NCBI GenBank assembly: GCA_030044325.1
Contig: JASHWA010000003.1
Coordinates: 1 to 14,866 of the forward strand
Direction: 5' to 3'
DNA from: Bryobacteraceae bacterium
Lineage (GTDB): Bacteria; Acidobacteriota; Terriglobia; Bryobacterales; Bryobacteraceae
Length of the DNA stretch: 14,866 nucleotides
This document shows positions 6,589 to 12,688 of this stretch, piece by piece; position 1 is the stretch's first letter; every line of letters starts with the position of its first letter. The notes below the pieces were generated by a model that did no database searches, was not told the DNA's origin, and worked only from the letters and a program-made list of their open reading frames with translations. Both the position numbers and the translations under genes were made by a program.

Positions 6589-6643
6589 TGGCCGTGAATA
6601 AACGTGAACTTAATTTACGTTCATTCACATTCATGAACGGCCA
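6589..6643. terminator. Stem-loop between convergent DDAH-like gene and argR
   Basis: GTGAATAAACGT (6594-6605) pairs with ACGTTCATTCAC (6617-6628) at 11 of 12 positions around an 11-nt loop. The flanks TGGCC (6589-6593) and GGCCA (6639-6643) add an outer stem. It fills the gap between two gene 3' ends, which fits a bidirectional terminator, though neither side has a strong T-run. It also contains several TGAAT/TGAAC half-sites like those of ARG boxes, but not at the ARG-box spacing. Confidence 0.55.
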
Positions 6644-6645
6644 TA

Positions 6646-7083
6646 TTATTTCAAAAACTCCAGAAATTTCGACCGTAATTGCCCCGCCGTCGCCGTGTCC
6701 GGAGCGATCACCAGAATGGTGTCGTCGCCGGCCACTGTTCCCGTGATCTCCGGCCAGTTGGCCCGATCGAGCGCCACGGCAACCGCGTTCGCCCGGCCGG
6801 GACCCGTGCGCAGCACCAGCAGATTCTGCGCCACGCGGATGTCCTGCACGAATTCCGCTACCAGCGGCGCCACGTCCGATCCGCCGGCGCCGCTTTCCGC
6901 TGACGGCTGCGTGTAACCACCCGCGGTCTTCAGCAACCCCAGCTCGCGAATATCGCGCGAAAGCGTGACCTGCGTGGCCGGAACCCCGATCGCGCGCAGC
7001 GCGCGGGCAAGATCCTCCTGCGTGTGAATCCGCTGCGTGCGAATCAACTTCAGAATCTGCCCCTGCCGGTAATTCTTGTTCAT
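6646..7083 (-). CDS. argR: Arginine repressor
   Basis: A 145-residue ArgR/AhrC protein of normal family length. The N-terminal winged helix-turn-helix (about 1-70) contains IRTQRIHTQEDLARAL and the recognition helix ATQVTLSRDIRELGL. The C-terminal oligomerisation and arginine-binding domain (about 78-145) has the hallmark GTVAGDDTILVI (about 114-125). As an arginine-loaded hexamer it binds 18-bp ARG boxes, and two excellent ones lie in front of argF in this window. It is the last gene of argF-argG-argH-argR, all on the minus strand. The ATG at 7083-7081 is the family start and no clear Shine-Dalgarno is visible. I see no ARG box directly in front of argR itself, so autoregulation would have to come through readthrough from argF. 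Confidence 0.96.
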   Translation of the reverse strand: MNKNYRQGQILKLIRTQRIHTQEDLARALRAIGVPATQVTLSRDIRELGLLKTAGGYTQPSAESGAGGSDVAPLVAEFVQDIRVAQNLLVLRTGPGRANAVAVALDRANWPEITGTVAGDDTILVIAPDTATAGQLRSKFLEFLK

Positions 7084-7111
7084 CGCGAGATCGCGCCGCA
7101 GCCGCGAAAAG

Positions 7112-7131
7112 CCCTGCCCGTAAGGGCGGGG
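7112..7131. repeat. GTAA-loop hairpin repeat upstream of argR
   Basis: CCCTGCCC (7112-7119) and GGGCGGGG (7124-7131) form an 8-bp stem with one G-T pair around a GTAA loop, a GNRA tetraloop if transcribed as +. A related hairpin with the same loop occurs at 8751-8767. It lies in the 172-bp argH-argR spacer. Confidence 0.6.
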
Positions 7132-7193
7132 TCCGATCCTTCGTGGGTATGCGTAACCCGAAAGCTCACCGGCATTCCGATGATCCCGTTCAC

Positions 7194-7217
7194 AGAACCG
7201 CGACCGCAGGAAGCGGC
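7194..7217. repeat. Dispersed short repeat, copy 1
   Basis: The segment starts AACCGCGACC and continues with GCAGGAAGCGGC. A second copy with 19 of 22 identical positions is at 10107-10128, upstream of argG. From memory, similar elements (minus-sense core GGTCGCGGTT) are frequent in acidobacterial genomes. Confidence 0.5.
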
Positions 7218-7255
7218 GACCGCTGATCTTTTGGGCAAGCTCATGAAGGCGTCCG

Positions 7256-8635
7256 CTAACTCATGCCCTTGAGGCGCGCTTCCGCCTCGTCGAGCGCGTG
7301 CGCGACGGCCCTCGGTCCCGTGCCCCCGGGGAGCTCGCGCGTCTCGATTCCCGCCGCCGGATCGAGAAAGCGCTCCATCCCCGGCTGGAACGCCGGATCG
7401 AATTCCGCAAGCGATTGCGCGTTCCAGTCCGCCGGTGTTTTTCCCTGCTGCACGCTCTCGAGCACCAGCCTTCCCACGATTTTGTGCGCCTGGTGGAACG
7501 GGACGCCGCTGCGCGCCAGCGCATCCGCCAGATCCGTGGCCACCGCCCAGCTCGCCTGCACCGCGGCCAGCGGAGGACCGGTTTTGAGCCGCGTGGTGTT
7601 CACCACCAGCTCGGCCACCGCGAGCGAGCCGCGCACATGATCCGCCGCGTCGAAAATCCGCGGTTTATCCTCCTGCATGTCGCGGTTGTAAGTCATAGGC
7701 AGGCCCTTCATAATCATGAAAAGCGCCGAATAATCCCCGAAAACCGCGCCGCATTTCCCGCGAATTAATTCGAGCGCGTCGGGATTCTTCTTCTGCGGCA
7801 TCATGCTCGAGCCGGTGGTGGTCGCATCGCCCAGCTCCAGCCATCCGTACTCCTCGCCCGAATACAGAATCCAGTCCTCGGCGAGCCGGCTCAAGTGCAG
7901 CATGGCGAGCGAGGCCGCGTGCAGGTAATCCAGGGCGAAATCGCGGTCCCCCGCCACGTCCATCGAGTTGCGCGTGATCGAATCGAATCCCAGCTCGCGC
8001 GCGATCCCCTCGCGCTCGATCGGAAAACCCGAGCCCGCCAGCGCGCCGCTCCCCGCCGGCATTAGGTTCACCCGCGCCCGCGCTTCCCAGAATCGTTCCC
8101 GATCGCGCGCGAACATTTCAAAATACGCCAGCAGATAGTGCGCCCACAGCACCGGCTGCGCCCGCCGCGTATGCGTGTAACCGCACACGATCGCGCTGGG
8201 CCGCCGGCGAGCCATGCCGATCAGTGCGGCCATCAGCTCGCGCAGCAGCCGCATGTCACAGTCGATTTCGTCGCGCAGCCATAGCCGGATATCCAGCGAC
8301 ACCTGGTCGTTGCGGCTGCGTCCCGTGTGAATTTTATCCGCCAGCCCGCCGATTTGATCCTTGAGCTTGCGGATCACCAGCGTGTGGACGTCTTCGTCGC
8401 TCGCGTTTTCAAAAAACGCGGGTGAGCGAATTTGTCCCAGCATCTGGTCGAGCGCGCCCACCATAGCGTCGGTTTCCGGGTGCGTCAGAATCGAGGCGCG
8501 CTCGAGCGCCCGCACCCACGCCTGCGACCCCCGGATGTCCACCTCGGCCAGCCGCTTGTCGAAATCGAGCGAGCCGGAGAATTTTTCGAATAGCTCGGAC
8601 GTCCCGGTCTCGAACCGCCCGCCCCACAGCTTCAT
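7256..8635 (-). CDS. argH: Argininosuccinate lyase
   Basis: Cleaves argininosuccinate to arginine and fumarate, the final step of arginine synthesis; active as a tetramer. The 459 residues match E. coli ArgH (457). It opens MKLWGGRF and has HTGRSRNDQV (103-112), YTHTRRAQPV (153-162; usually THLQ.AQP, so a mild variant) and the superfamily signature GSSMMPQKKNP (275-285) with the catalytic serine loop. The ATG at 8635-8633 is preceded by GGAG at 5-nt spacing. The frame stays open for about 75 more codons upstream, but that stretch is hairpin-repeat DNA and unlike any ArgH, so I excluded it. It lies between argG and argR; a 231-bp repeat-rich gap separates it from argG. Confidence 0.97.
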   Translation of the reverse strand: MKLWGGRFETGTSELFEKFSGSLDFDKRLAEVDIRGSQAWVRALERASILTHPETDAMVGALDQMLGQIRSPAFFENASDEDVHTLVIRKLKDQIGGLADKIHTGRSRNDQVSLDIRLWLRDEIDCDMRLLRELMAALIGMARRRPSAIVCGYTHTRRAQPVLWAHYLLAYFEMFARDRERFWEARARVNLMPAGSGALAGSGFPIEREGIARELGFDSITRNSMDVAGDRDFALDYLHAASLAMLHLSRLAEDWILYSGEEYGWLELGDATTTGSSMMPQKKNPDALELIRGKCGAVFGDYSALFMIMKGLPMTYNRDMQEDKPRIFDAADHVRGSLAVAELVVNTTRLKTGPPLAAVQASWAVATDLADALARSGVPFHQAHKIVGRLVLESVQQGKTPADWNAQSLAEFDPAFQPGMERFLDPAAGIETRELPGGTGPRAVAHALDEAEARLKGMS

Positions 8636-8654
8636 CGATACTCCGATCGCCACA

Positions 8655-8692
8655 GCGGGGCCTTTAGCCCGCGGCGGATCTTTAAATCCGCC
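8655..8692. repeat. Paired hairpin repeat upstream of argH
   Basis: Two adjacent hairpins are present. GCGGG (8655-8659) pairs with CCCGC (8668-8672) around a CCTTTAG-type loop, and GGCGGAT (8673-8679) pairs with ATCCGCC (8686-8692) around CTTTAA. The two are alike in size and in their TTTA loop, like REP/BIME-type doublets. They sit 20 nt upstream of the argH start codon on its transcript. Confidence 0.7.
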
Positions 8693-8750
8693 CGTTCCGT
8701 GATTGAAATCGGCGCGCCAGCCCCGCTCCCTGACGCGAGGCGTGCCGCCA

Positions 8751-8767
8751 GCCGCCAGCCGTAAGGC
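8751..8767. repeat. GTAA-loop hairpin repeat in the argG-argH spacer
   Basis: CAGCC and GGCTG flank a GTAA loop (positions 8756-8769). The stem extends by CCG/CGG past a one-base bulge. It shares loop and base-pairing style with the hairpin at 7112-7131. Both lie in spacers of the arg block. Confidence 0.5.
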
Positions 8768-8866
8768 TGCGGGTTGCCCGGGTCTCCACACAGCCCCACG
8801 CCGCGACGGCCCATTCGCGCGAAGGAAGTCGTGCGCCGGCTCGAAGCCCGCCGTCCCGGCCATGGA

Positions 8867-10084
8867 TCAGCGGGCATCCGCGGCTTTCTTTAGCGACGCC
8901 CGCACCTGGATCGGCAGACCGATCAGATTGATGAACCCGCGCGCGTCGCGCTGGTCGTATTCGGCGCCCATCGTGAAGCTCGCGATATTCAGCGAATACA
9001 GCGAAAATGGTGATTTGCGGCTCACCGGCTGGAGCGTTCCCTTATACAGCCGCAGCGTCACTTCGCCGGTCGTCGTCTTGCTCGCTTCCGTGAAAAACGC
9101 GTCCAGCGACTCGCGCAGCGGCGTGAACCACAGCCCGTTGTACACCATCTCCGCGTAATCGAGCGCCAGCTTTTCCTTGTAATGCGCCATGTTGCGGTCG
9201 AGCGTCAGCGCTTCCAGTTCCTTGTGCGCGGCCATGATCAGCGTTCCGCCCGGCGTTTCATAGCACCCGCGCGACTTCATGCCCACGAAGCGGTTTTCCA
9301 CCAGATCGATGCGCCCGATCCCATGCTCCGCGCCGATGGCGTTCAGTTTTTCGAGCAGCGCCACCGCCGAAAGCTTTTCACCATTCACCGAAACCGGCCG
9401 CCCCTGCTCGAACCCGATGGTCACTTCCGCCGGCCGGTCGGGCGCTTCCTTGGGCGATTTCGTCAGCATCCACACGTCGTCCGGAGCCGCGTTGGCCGGA
9501 TCTTCCAGCGCGCCGCCTTCGTGCGAAATGTGCCAGATGTTGCGGTCGCGGCTGTAGATTTTCGTGGTGGTCGCGGAAATCGGAACGTTGTGCTTGGCCG
9601 CGTAATCGATCGCGTCCTCGCGCGAAACGATCGACCATTCGCGCCACGGCGCAATCACCGCCAGATGCGGCGCGAGCGCTTTATAGGTCAGCTCGAACCG
9701 GACCTGGTCGTTGCCCTTTCCCGTGCAGCCGTGCGCGACAGCGTCGCAGCCGGTCGCCAAAGCCACTTCCACCTGTTTTTTCGCCAGCAGCGGCCGCGCG
9801 ATCGACGTGCCCAGCAGGTATTTGTGCTCGTACTCGCCGCCCGCCCTCACCACGCGCCACAGATAATCGCCGACGAACTCCTCGCGCATATCGGAAATAT
9901 GCACTTCCGACGCGCCGGTCTTCCGCGCCTTGGCTTCGAGGCCGGTGAGTTCGTCCCCTCCCTGGCCGATGTCGCCGCACACGGCCACCACCTCGCAGCC
10001 GTAATTTTCCTTGAGCCACGGAATAATAATGGATGTATCCAGCCCGCCCGAATAGGCGAGTGCTACTTTTTTAGGTTTTGCCAT
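8867..10084 (-). CDS. argG: Argininosuccinate synthase
   Basis: Condenses citrulline and aspartate with ATP to argininosuccinate. The 405 residues fit the short (Bacillus-type, about 400) class, not the 447-residue E. coli form. The ATP pyrophosphatase P-loop AYSGGLDTS (10-18) and the citrulline/aspartate-binding block HGCTGKGNDQVRFE (118-131) are intact. The start is the ATG at 10084-10082. An upstream in-frame TTG would add 12 unrelated residues and is rejected. No Shine-Dalgarno is seen; a TAGAAT hexamer at 10098-10093 ends 8 nt before the ATG, so a separate, nearly leaderless transcript is possible. It lies 87 bp after argF and 231 bp before argH. Confidence 0.97.
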   Translation of the reverse strand: MAKPKKVALAYSGGLDTSIIIPWLKENYGCEVVAVCGDIGQGGDELTGLEAKARKTGASEVHISDMREEFVGDYLWRVVRAGGEYEHKYLLGTSIARPLLAKKQVEVALATGCDAVAHGCTGKGNDQVRFELTYKALAPHLAVIAPWREWSIVSREDAIDYAAKHNVPISATTTKIYSRDRNIWHISHEGGALEDPANAAPDDVWMLTKSPKEAPDRPAEVTIGFEQGRPVSVNGEKLSAVALLEKLNAIGAEHGIGRIDLVENRFVGMKSRGCYETPGGTLIMAAHKELEALTLDRNMAHYKEKLALDYAEMVYNGLWFTPLRESLDAFFTEASKTTTGEVTLRLYKGTLQPVSRKSPFSLYSLNIASFTMGAEYDQRDARGFINLIGLPIQVRASLKKAADAR

Positions 10085-10092
10085 AAGCTTTG

Positions 10093-10098
10093 ATTCTA
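10093..10098 (-). promoter_or_regulatory. Candidate -10 (TAGAAT) directly upstream of argG
   Basis: TAGAAT on the minus strand ends 8 nt before the argG ATG. A TTGGTC-like hexamer lies 16 nt further upstream as a poor -35. The spacing predicts a leader of about 2 nt, consistent with the absence of a ribosome site. Confidence 0.35.
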
Positions 10099-10106
10099 GC
10101 CGCGAT

Positions 10107-10128
10107 GGAACCGCGACCAAAGGGAGCG
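10107..10128. repeat. Dispersed short repeat, copy 2
   Basis: Starts AACCGCGACC and continues AAAGGGAGCGGC, the counterpart of 7194-7217. It lies in the argF-argG spacer, just upstream of the candidate argG promoter. Confidence 0.5.
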
Positions 10129-10171
10129 GCCCGCAGTCCTGTTGTCCGCAATCATCAGCGGCTATAATCTC

Positions 10172-11095
10172 TTATCCCAGCAGAGTCACCAGCAGCGCCT
10201 TCTGCGCATGCAGCCGGTTCTCCGCCTGGTCGAATACCACCGAGCGCGGCGACTCCATCACGCCATCGGTGACTTCCAACCCGCGCTTGGCGGGCAGGCA
10301 GTGCATGAACACGCCGTCCGGCCGCGCCTGGCGGAACAGGCGATCGTTCACCTGGAATTTCGCGAACACTTGCGCGCGCTCGGCCGCTTCTTCTTCCTGG
10401 CCCATGCTCGTCCACACGTCCGTGTACACGGCGTGCGCGTTCGCCGCGGCTTCTTCCGGATCGTTCGTCACGGTGATGCGCCCCGCGCGCGCCGCCTGCG
10501 CCGCGATCTCCGCATCCGGCTCATAGCCGCGCGGCGTCGCCACCGCTACGTGAACTCCCAGCCGCGCCGCGGTCAGCATCAGCGAATGCGCGACATTATT
10601 TCCATCACCGATGAAGGCCAGCTTCAATCCGTCGAGCGCTCCGAAGCGCTCTTGCAGCGTCTGCACGTCCGCCAGCGCCTGGCAGGGATGGTATCGATCG
10701 CTCAGCGCGTTGATCACCGGCACCGAGCTCCACGCCGCCAGCTCGTCGATGGTCGCCTGCGAAAACACGCGCGCCACGATTCCGTGCGTCCAGCGGTCCA
10801 GGTTGCGCGCGACGTCTTTCACTGGCTCGCGCCCGCCCACCGGGCCCGTGCTCACCACCGCGTCCCCGCCCAGTTGCTTGATGGCCAGCTCGAACGTCAT
10901 CCGTGTGCGCAGCGACGGCTTTTCGAACAGCAGCGCCAGATATCGGCCGGCGAGCGTCTGCGCGAATCGCGCCGGCGTGCGCTTCACCTGCGCCGCCAGT
11001 TCCAGAAGATTGAGCAGCGACTCCGAATCGAGATCCAGATCGGACGCCAGATGCCTGACGTGCGGGCTGACAAAACTGGTGATCGGCGTGGCCAT
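10172..11095 (-). CDS. argF: Ornithine carbamoyltransferase
   Basis: Transfers the carbamoyl group from carbamoyl phosphate to ornithine, giving citrulline. The 307 residues match the family (about 300-335). The carbamoyl-phosphate loop is FEKPSLRTRMTFE (57-69; SLRTR at 61-65 where many OTCases have STRTR). HPCQALADVQT (136-146) is the carbamoyl-binding HPxQ motif, SMG at 230-232 is the ornithine loop and MHCLPAKRG (264-272) carries the catalytic cysteine. These indicate a true OTCase rather than an acetyl- or succinyl-ornithine transferase, though substrate choice is inferred. The ATG is at 11095-11093. It is the first gene of the arg block and is preceded by a sigma-70-like promoter overlapped by two ARG boxes, so ArgR-arginine should repress it. 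Confidence 0.95.
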   Translation of the reverse strand: MATPITSFVSPHVRHLASDLDLDSESLLNLLELAAQVKRTPARFAQTLAGRYLALLFEKPSLRTRMTFELAIKQLGGDAVVSTGPVGGREPVKDVARNLDRWTHGIVARVFSQATIDELAAWSSVPVINALSDRYHPCQALADVQTLQERFGALDGLKLAFIGDGNNVAHSLMLTAARLGVHVAVATPRGYEPDAEIAAQAARAGRITVTNDPEEAAANAHAVYTDVWTSMGQEEEAAERAQVFAKFQVNDRLFRQARPDGVFMHCLPAKRGLEVTDGVMESPRSVVFDQAENRLHAQKALLVTLLG

Positions 11096-11104
11096 GTACG
11101 CTCG

Positions 11105-11122
11105 ACTGAATGTTTATTCAGT
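11105..11122 (-). promoter_or_regulatory. ARG box 1 (ArgR operator) of argF
   Basis: The core TGAATGTTTATTCA (11107-11120) matches the consensus TGAAT-N4-ATTCA at every fixed position. The palindrome extends to 11104-11123, giving 8-bp perfect arms. It lies in the short argF leader between the -10 and the start codon. Confidence 0.9.
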
Positions 11123-11124
11123 CA

Positions 11125-11142
11125 ACTGAATAATAATACATC
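11125..11142 (-). promoter_or_regulatory. ARG box 2 (ArgR operator) of argF
   Basis: The core TGAATAATAATACA (11127-11140) matches the ARG consensus except for one base in the second half-site. It lies 20 bp centre-to-centre from box 1 (2 bp between the 18-bp boxes), the tandem arrangement used by ArgR hexamers. It covers the -10 hexamer. Confidence 0.82.
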
Positions 11143-11159
11143 CCGCACCCAGCCGTCAA
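11130..11159 (-). promoter_or_regulatory. argF promoter
   Basis: On the minus strand, TTGACG (11159-11154) is followed at 18 nt by TATTAT (11135-11130). An overlapping TATTAT at 15 nt is also possible. The -10 sits inside ARG box 2 and the predicted start falls next to box 1, so repressor binding would block polymerase. Confidence 0.75.
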
Positions 11160-11178
11160 CCCCCTTCCGACGCGGTCT

Positions 11179-11913
11179 TTATTCGACCCTCATCGTGCTG
11201 CCCGCCGTCCATCGCCTTTTCCATTCGAACAACATCACCCCCGCGGCGACGCTCACGTTCAACGACGCCACGCCGCCCGCCAGCGGAATGCGCACCAGGA
11301 AATCGCAATGCTTGCGAACCTGCTCGTGCAGGCCGCGGCCTTCTGCTCCGAAAACGAACGCCGCGGGTGACAGAACCTCGACCTTGTCGTAATCCCGATC
11401 CCCGCGCTCGTCGAGCCCGTAGATCCAGTAGCGGTTTTTCTTGATCTGTTCGATCGCGCGATTGATGTTGCTCACGCGCACCACCGGAAGGTAGGCGAGC
11501 GCCCCGGCCGAAGATCGCGCCACCACGTCCGTCAGACCCGCGGCGCGCCGTTCCGGAATCACCACCGCCGCCGCGCCCGCCGCGTGCGCCGTGCGGATCA
11601 CCGCGCCCAGGTTGTGCGGATCTTCGATTCCGTCGAGAATCACGTGCAGCCCGCCGGAGGCGATGGTTTCCTCGAGCGTCGCGTATTTTTCGGCCGCGCC
11701 CAGTGCTACCACGCCCTGATGCTGCGGGCCGCCGGAGGCGCGATCCAGGTGCTCGCGCGGCTCGAATCGAACGGGAATGCCGCGCTCGCGCGACAGGTCG
11801 ATGATCTCCTGAAGGCGCGGGCTCGCCGCGCCTTTGGCGATAAGCACCCGGTCGATCGGACGGCCCGCGCGAAGCGCCTCCCGGACGGGATGGATTCCTG
11901 CGAGGGGAGACAT
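11179..11913 (-). CDS. rlmB: 23S rRNA (guanosine-2251)-2'-O-methyltransferase
   Basis: An SpoU-class (SPOUT) AdoMet-dependent methyltransferase that modifies G2251 in the 23S rRNA P-loop. The 244 residues match E. coli RlmB (243). The N-terminal substrate-binding domain starts GIHPVREAL (6-14). The three SpoU motifs are LDGIEDPHNLGAVIRTA (93-109; Asn101 and Arg107), FVFGAEGRGL (186-195) and IPLAGGVASLNVSVA (209-223), which form the trefoil knot. The ATG at 11913-11911 gives the family start. The frame runs on upstream through the antisense of the MerR gene, which I reject. Only AAGGG at about 13 nt could serve as a ribosome site. It is divergent from the MerR gene by 18 bp and lies upstream of argF in the same direction. 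Confidence 0.93.
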   Translation of the reverse strand: MSPLAGIHPVREALRAGRPIDRVLIAKGAASPRLQEIIDLSRERGIPVRFEPREHLDRASGGPQHQGVVALGAAEKYATLEETIASGGLHVILDGIEDPHNLGAVIRTAHAAGAAAVVIPERRAAGLTDVVARSSAGALAYLPVVRVSNINRAIEQIKKNRYWIYGLDERGDRDYDKVEVLSPAAFVFGAEGRGLHEQVRKHCDFLVRIPLAGGVASLNVSVAAGVMLFEWKRRWTAGSTMRVE

Positions 11914-11917
11914 TATG

Positions 11918-11933
11918 ATAAGGGTACCCTTAT
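11918..11933. promoter_or_regulatory. Perfect 16-bp palindrome between divergent start codons
   Basis: ATAAGGGTACCCTTAT is a perfect palindrome. It fills most of the gap between the rlmB ATG (11913) and the MerR ATG (11932-11934) and overlaps the latter by two bases. It also carries the AAGGG ribosome site used by the MerR gene. It could be a regulator operator, or an RNA stem with a GUAC loop that hides the start. Confidence 0.6.
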
Positions 11934-12369
11934 GAGCGCGCACGAAAACGTTCCCGTGCCCCCGGCCCTGGAAATTCCGGATAAGCTGTACTTCCGGATC
12001 GGCGAAGTTGCACGCCTGGCCGGAATCAAGCCGTATGTGCTGCGATTCTGGGAAACTGAGTTTCCCACGCTCGGACCCAAGAAGTCCGGCACCGGGCACC
12101 GCCTGTACCGGCGCAAGGAAGTCGAGCTGGTGCTCGAAATCAAGCGGCTGCTTTACGAGAAGCGCTTCACCATCGAGGGCGCGCGGCGTTTTCTCGACGG
12201 CCGCAACAAGAACGCGGCTGCAAAAGCTGAAACCGTCCGCCGCCCGCGCGCGAAAGCCGCCGCTGCGGCGGAAGCCGGCGCGCAAACCGCGCTGTTCGCC
12301 GATCCGGACAGCTCGCTGCTCGAAACCGTCCGTAAAGAATTACGCGAGCTCGCCGAAATGTTGAAGTAG
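11932..12369 (+). CDS. MerR-family transcriptional regulator
   Basis: A 145-residue protein with an N-terminal MerR winged helix-turn-helix (about 19-90): KLYFRIGEVARLAGIKPYVL, RFWETEFPTLGPKK, GHRLYRRKEVELVLEIKRLL and a second half ending GARRFLDG. This matches the group of short MerR proteins often found beside ihfA or translation genes in Gram-negative bacteria; their targets are not known to me. The C-terminal half (about 91-145) has an Ala/Lys/Arg-rich linker and a short helix (LLETVRKELRELAEML), with no metal-binding cysteines, so it is not a metal sensor of the classic type. The ATG at 11932 has AAGGG 7 nt upstream. A perfect palindrome over its own start region may be its operator. Confidence 0.9.
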   Translation: MSAHENVPVPPALEIPDKLYFRIGEVARLAGIKPYVLRFWETEFPTLGPKKSGTGHRLYRRKEVELVLEIKRLLYEKRFTIEGARRFLDGRNKNAAAKAETVRRPRAKAAAAAEAGAQTALFADPDSSLLETVRKELRELAEMLK

Positions 12370-12373
12370 GAAC

Positions 12374-12396
12374 GCACACGCCCGAAGTGCGTGCGC
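12374..12396 (+). terminator. Hairpin after the MerR gene
   Basis: GCACACGC (12374-12381) pairs with GCGTGCGC (12389-12396), with one mismatch, around a 7-nt loop five bases after the MerR stop. It is GC-rich with no immediate T-run. It probably separates the MerR transcript from the flagellar operon. Confidence 0.4.
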
Positions 12397-12410
12397 CGCC
12401 AGGCCCGCCG

Positions 12411-12437
12411 TCAAAAAACTCCCCTCTTATCCGATAA
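12411..12437 (+). promoter_or_regulatory. Sigma-28 (FliA)-like promoter of flbD-motA-motB
   Basis: TCAAAAAA (12411-12418) is followed after exactly 11 nt by TCCGATAA (12430-12437). The flagellar sigma-28 consensus is TAAAGTTT-N11-GCCGATAA, so the -10 matches at 7 of 8 positions and the spacing is ideal; the -35 is weaker. It lies 36 nt upstream of flbD, a gene class fitting this sigma factor. A small CTTATC/GATAAG inverted repeat overlaps the -10. Confidence 0.6.
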
Positions 12438-12473
12438 GACCATCGAGGATACTCTCGTCGGGACTCTATCGCC

Positions 12474-12680
12474 ATGATCCAGCTGACCAGAATCAACCAC
12501 GTTCCGCTGATTCTGAATTCGGATCTGATCGAGCACATGGAAACCACCCCCGACACGGTGATCAGCCTCACCAACGGCCAGAAGTTCGTGGTGCTCGAGA
12601 GCGTCGAGGAGGTGATCGCCAAAGTGAAGGAGTTCCGGCGGTCGATTCACTCTTGCGAAAAATGGAGCGGGAAGGATTGA
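12474..12680 (+). CDS. flbD: FlbD/SwrD-family flagellar protein
   Basis: A 68-residue protein of the FlbD (SwrD) family: MIQLTRINHVPLILNSDLIE, a central METTPDTVISLTNGQKFVV and a C-terminal ESVEEVIAKVKEFRR helix. All these blocks are typical, and the length is normal (about 60-80). In Bacillus the homologue SwrD raises flagellar motor power through the stator. Here the gene stands 8 bp before motA, which supports the same link. The ATG at 12474 has only a distant GGGA upstream. This is not the Caulobacter sigma-54 activator that shares the name. It is preceded by a sigma-28-like promoter. Confidence 0.92.
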   Translation: MIQLTRINHVPLILNSDLIEHMETTPDTVISLTNGQKFVVLESVEEVIAKVKEFRRSIHSCEKWSGKD

Positions 12681-12688
12681 GCGCGTAA

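Noticed and set aside
8636..8863. 75-codon N-terminal extension of argH
   Set aside because: It is translation of the hairpin-repeat spacer; ArgH proteins start at MKLWGGRF and a good ribosome site precedes that ATG.
10140..10168. TATAAT on the + strand pointing into argF antisense
   Set aside because: The -10 is perfect but the -35 (TGTTGT at 17 nt) is poor, and there is no gene or conserved RNA downstream on that strand.
10142..11392. Long + strand open frame opposite argF
   Set aside because: Antisense shadow of argF and rlmB; composition biased to Arg/His/Gln.
11914..12285. N-terminal extension of rlmB through the MerR gene
   Set aside because: Antisense to a clear MerR protein; RlmB family length and start fit the ATG at 11913.
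12370..12473. tRNA gene after the MerR regulator, as seen beside similar MerR genes elsewhere
   Set aside because: No cloverleaf or T-loop sequence found; only a hairpin and a promoter-like segment.
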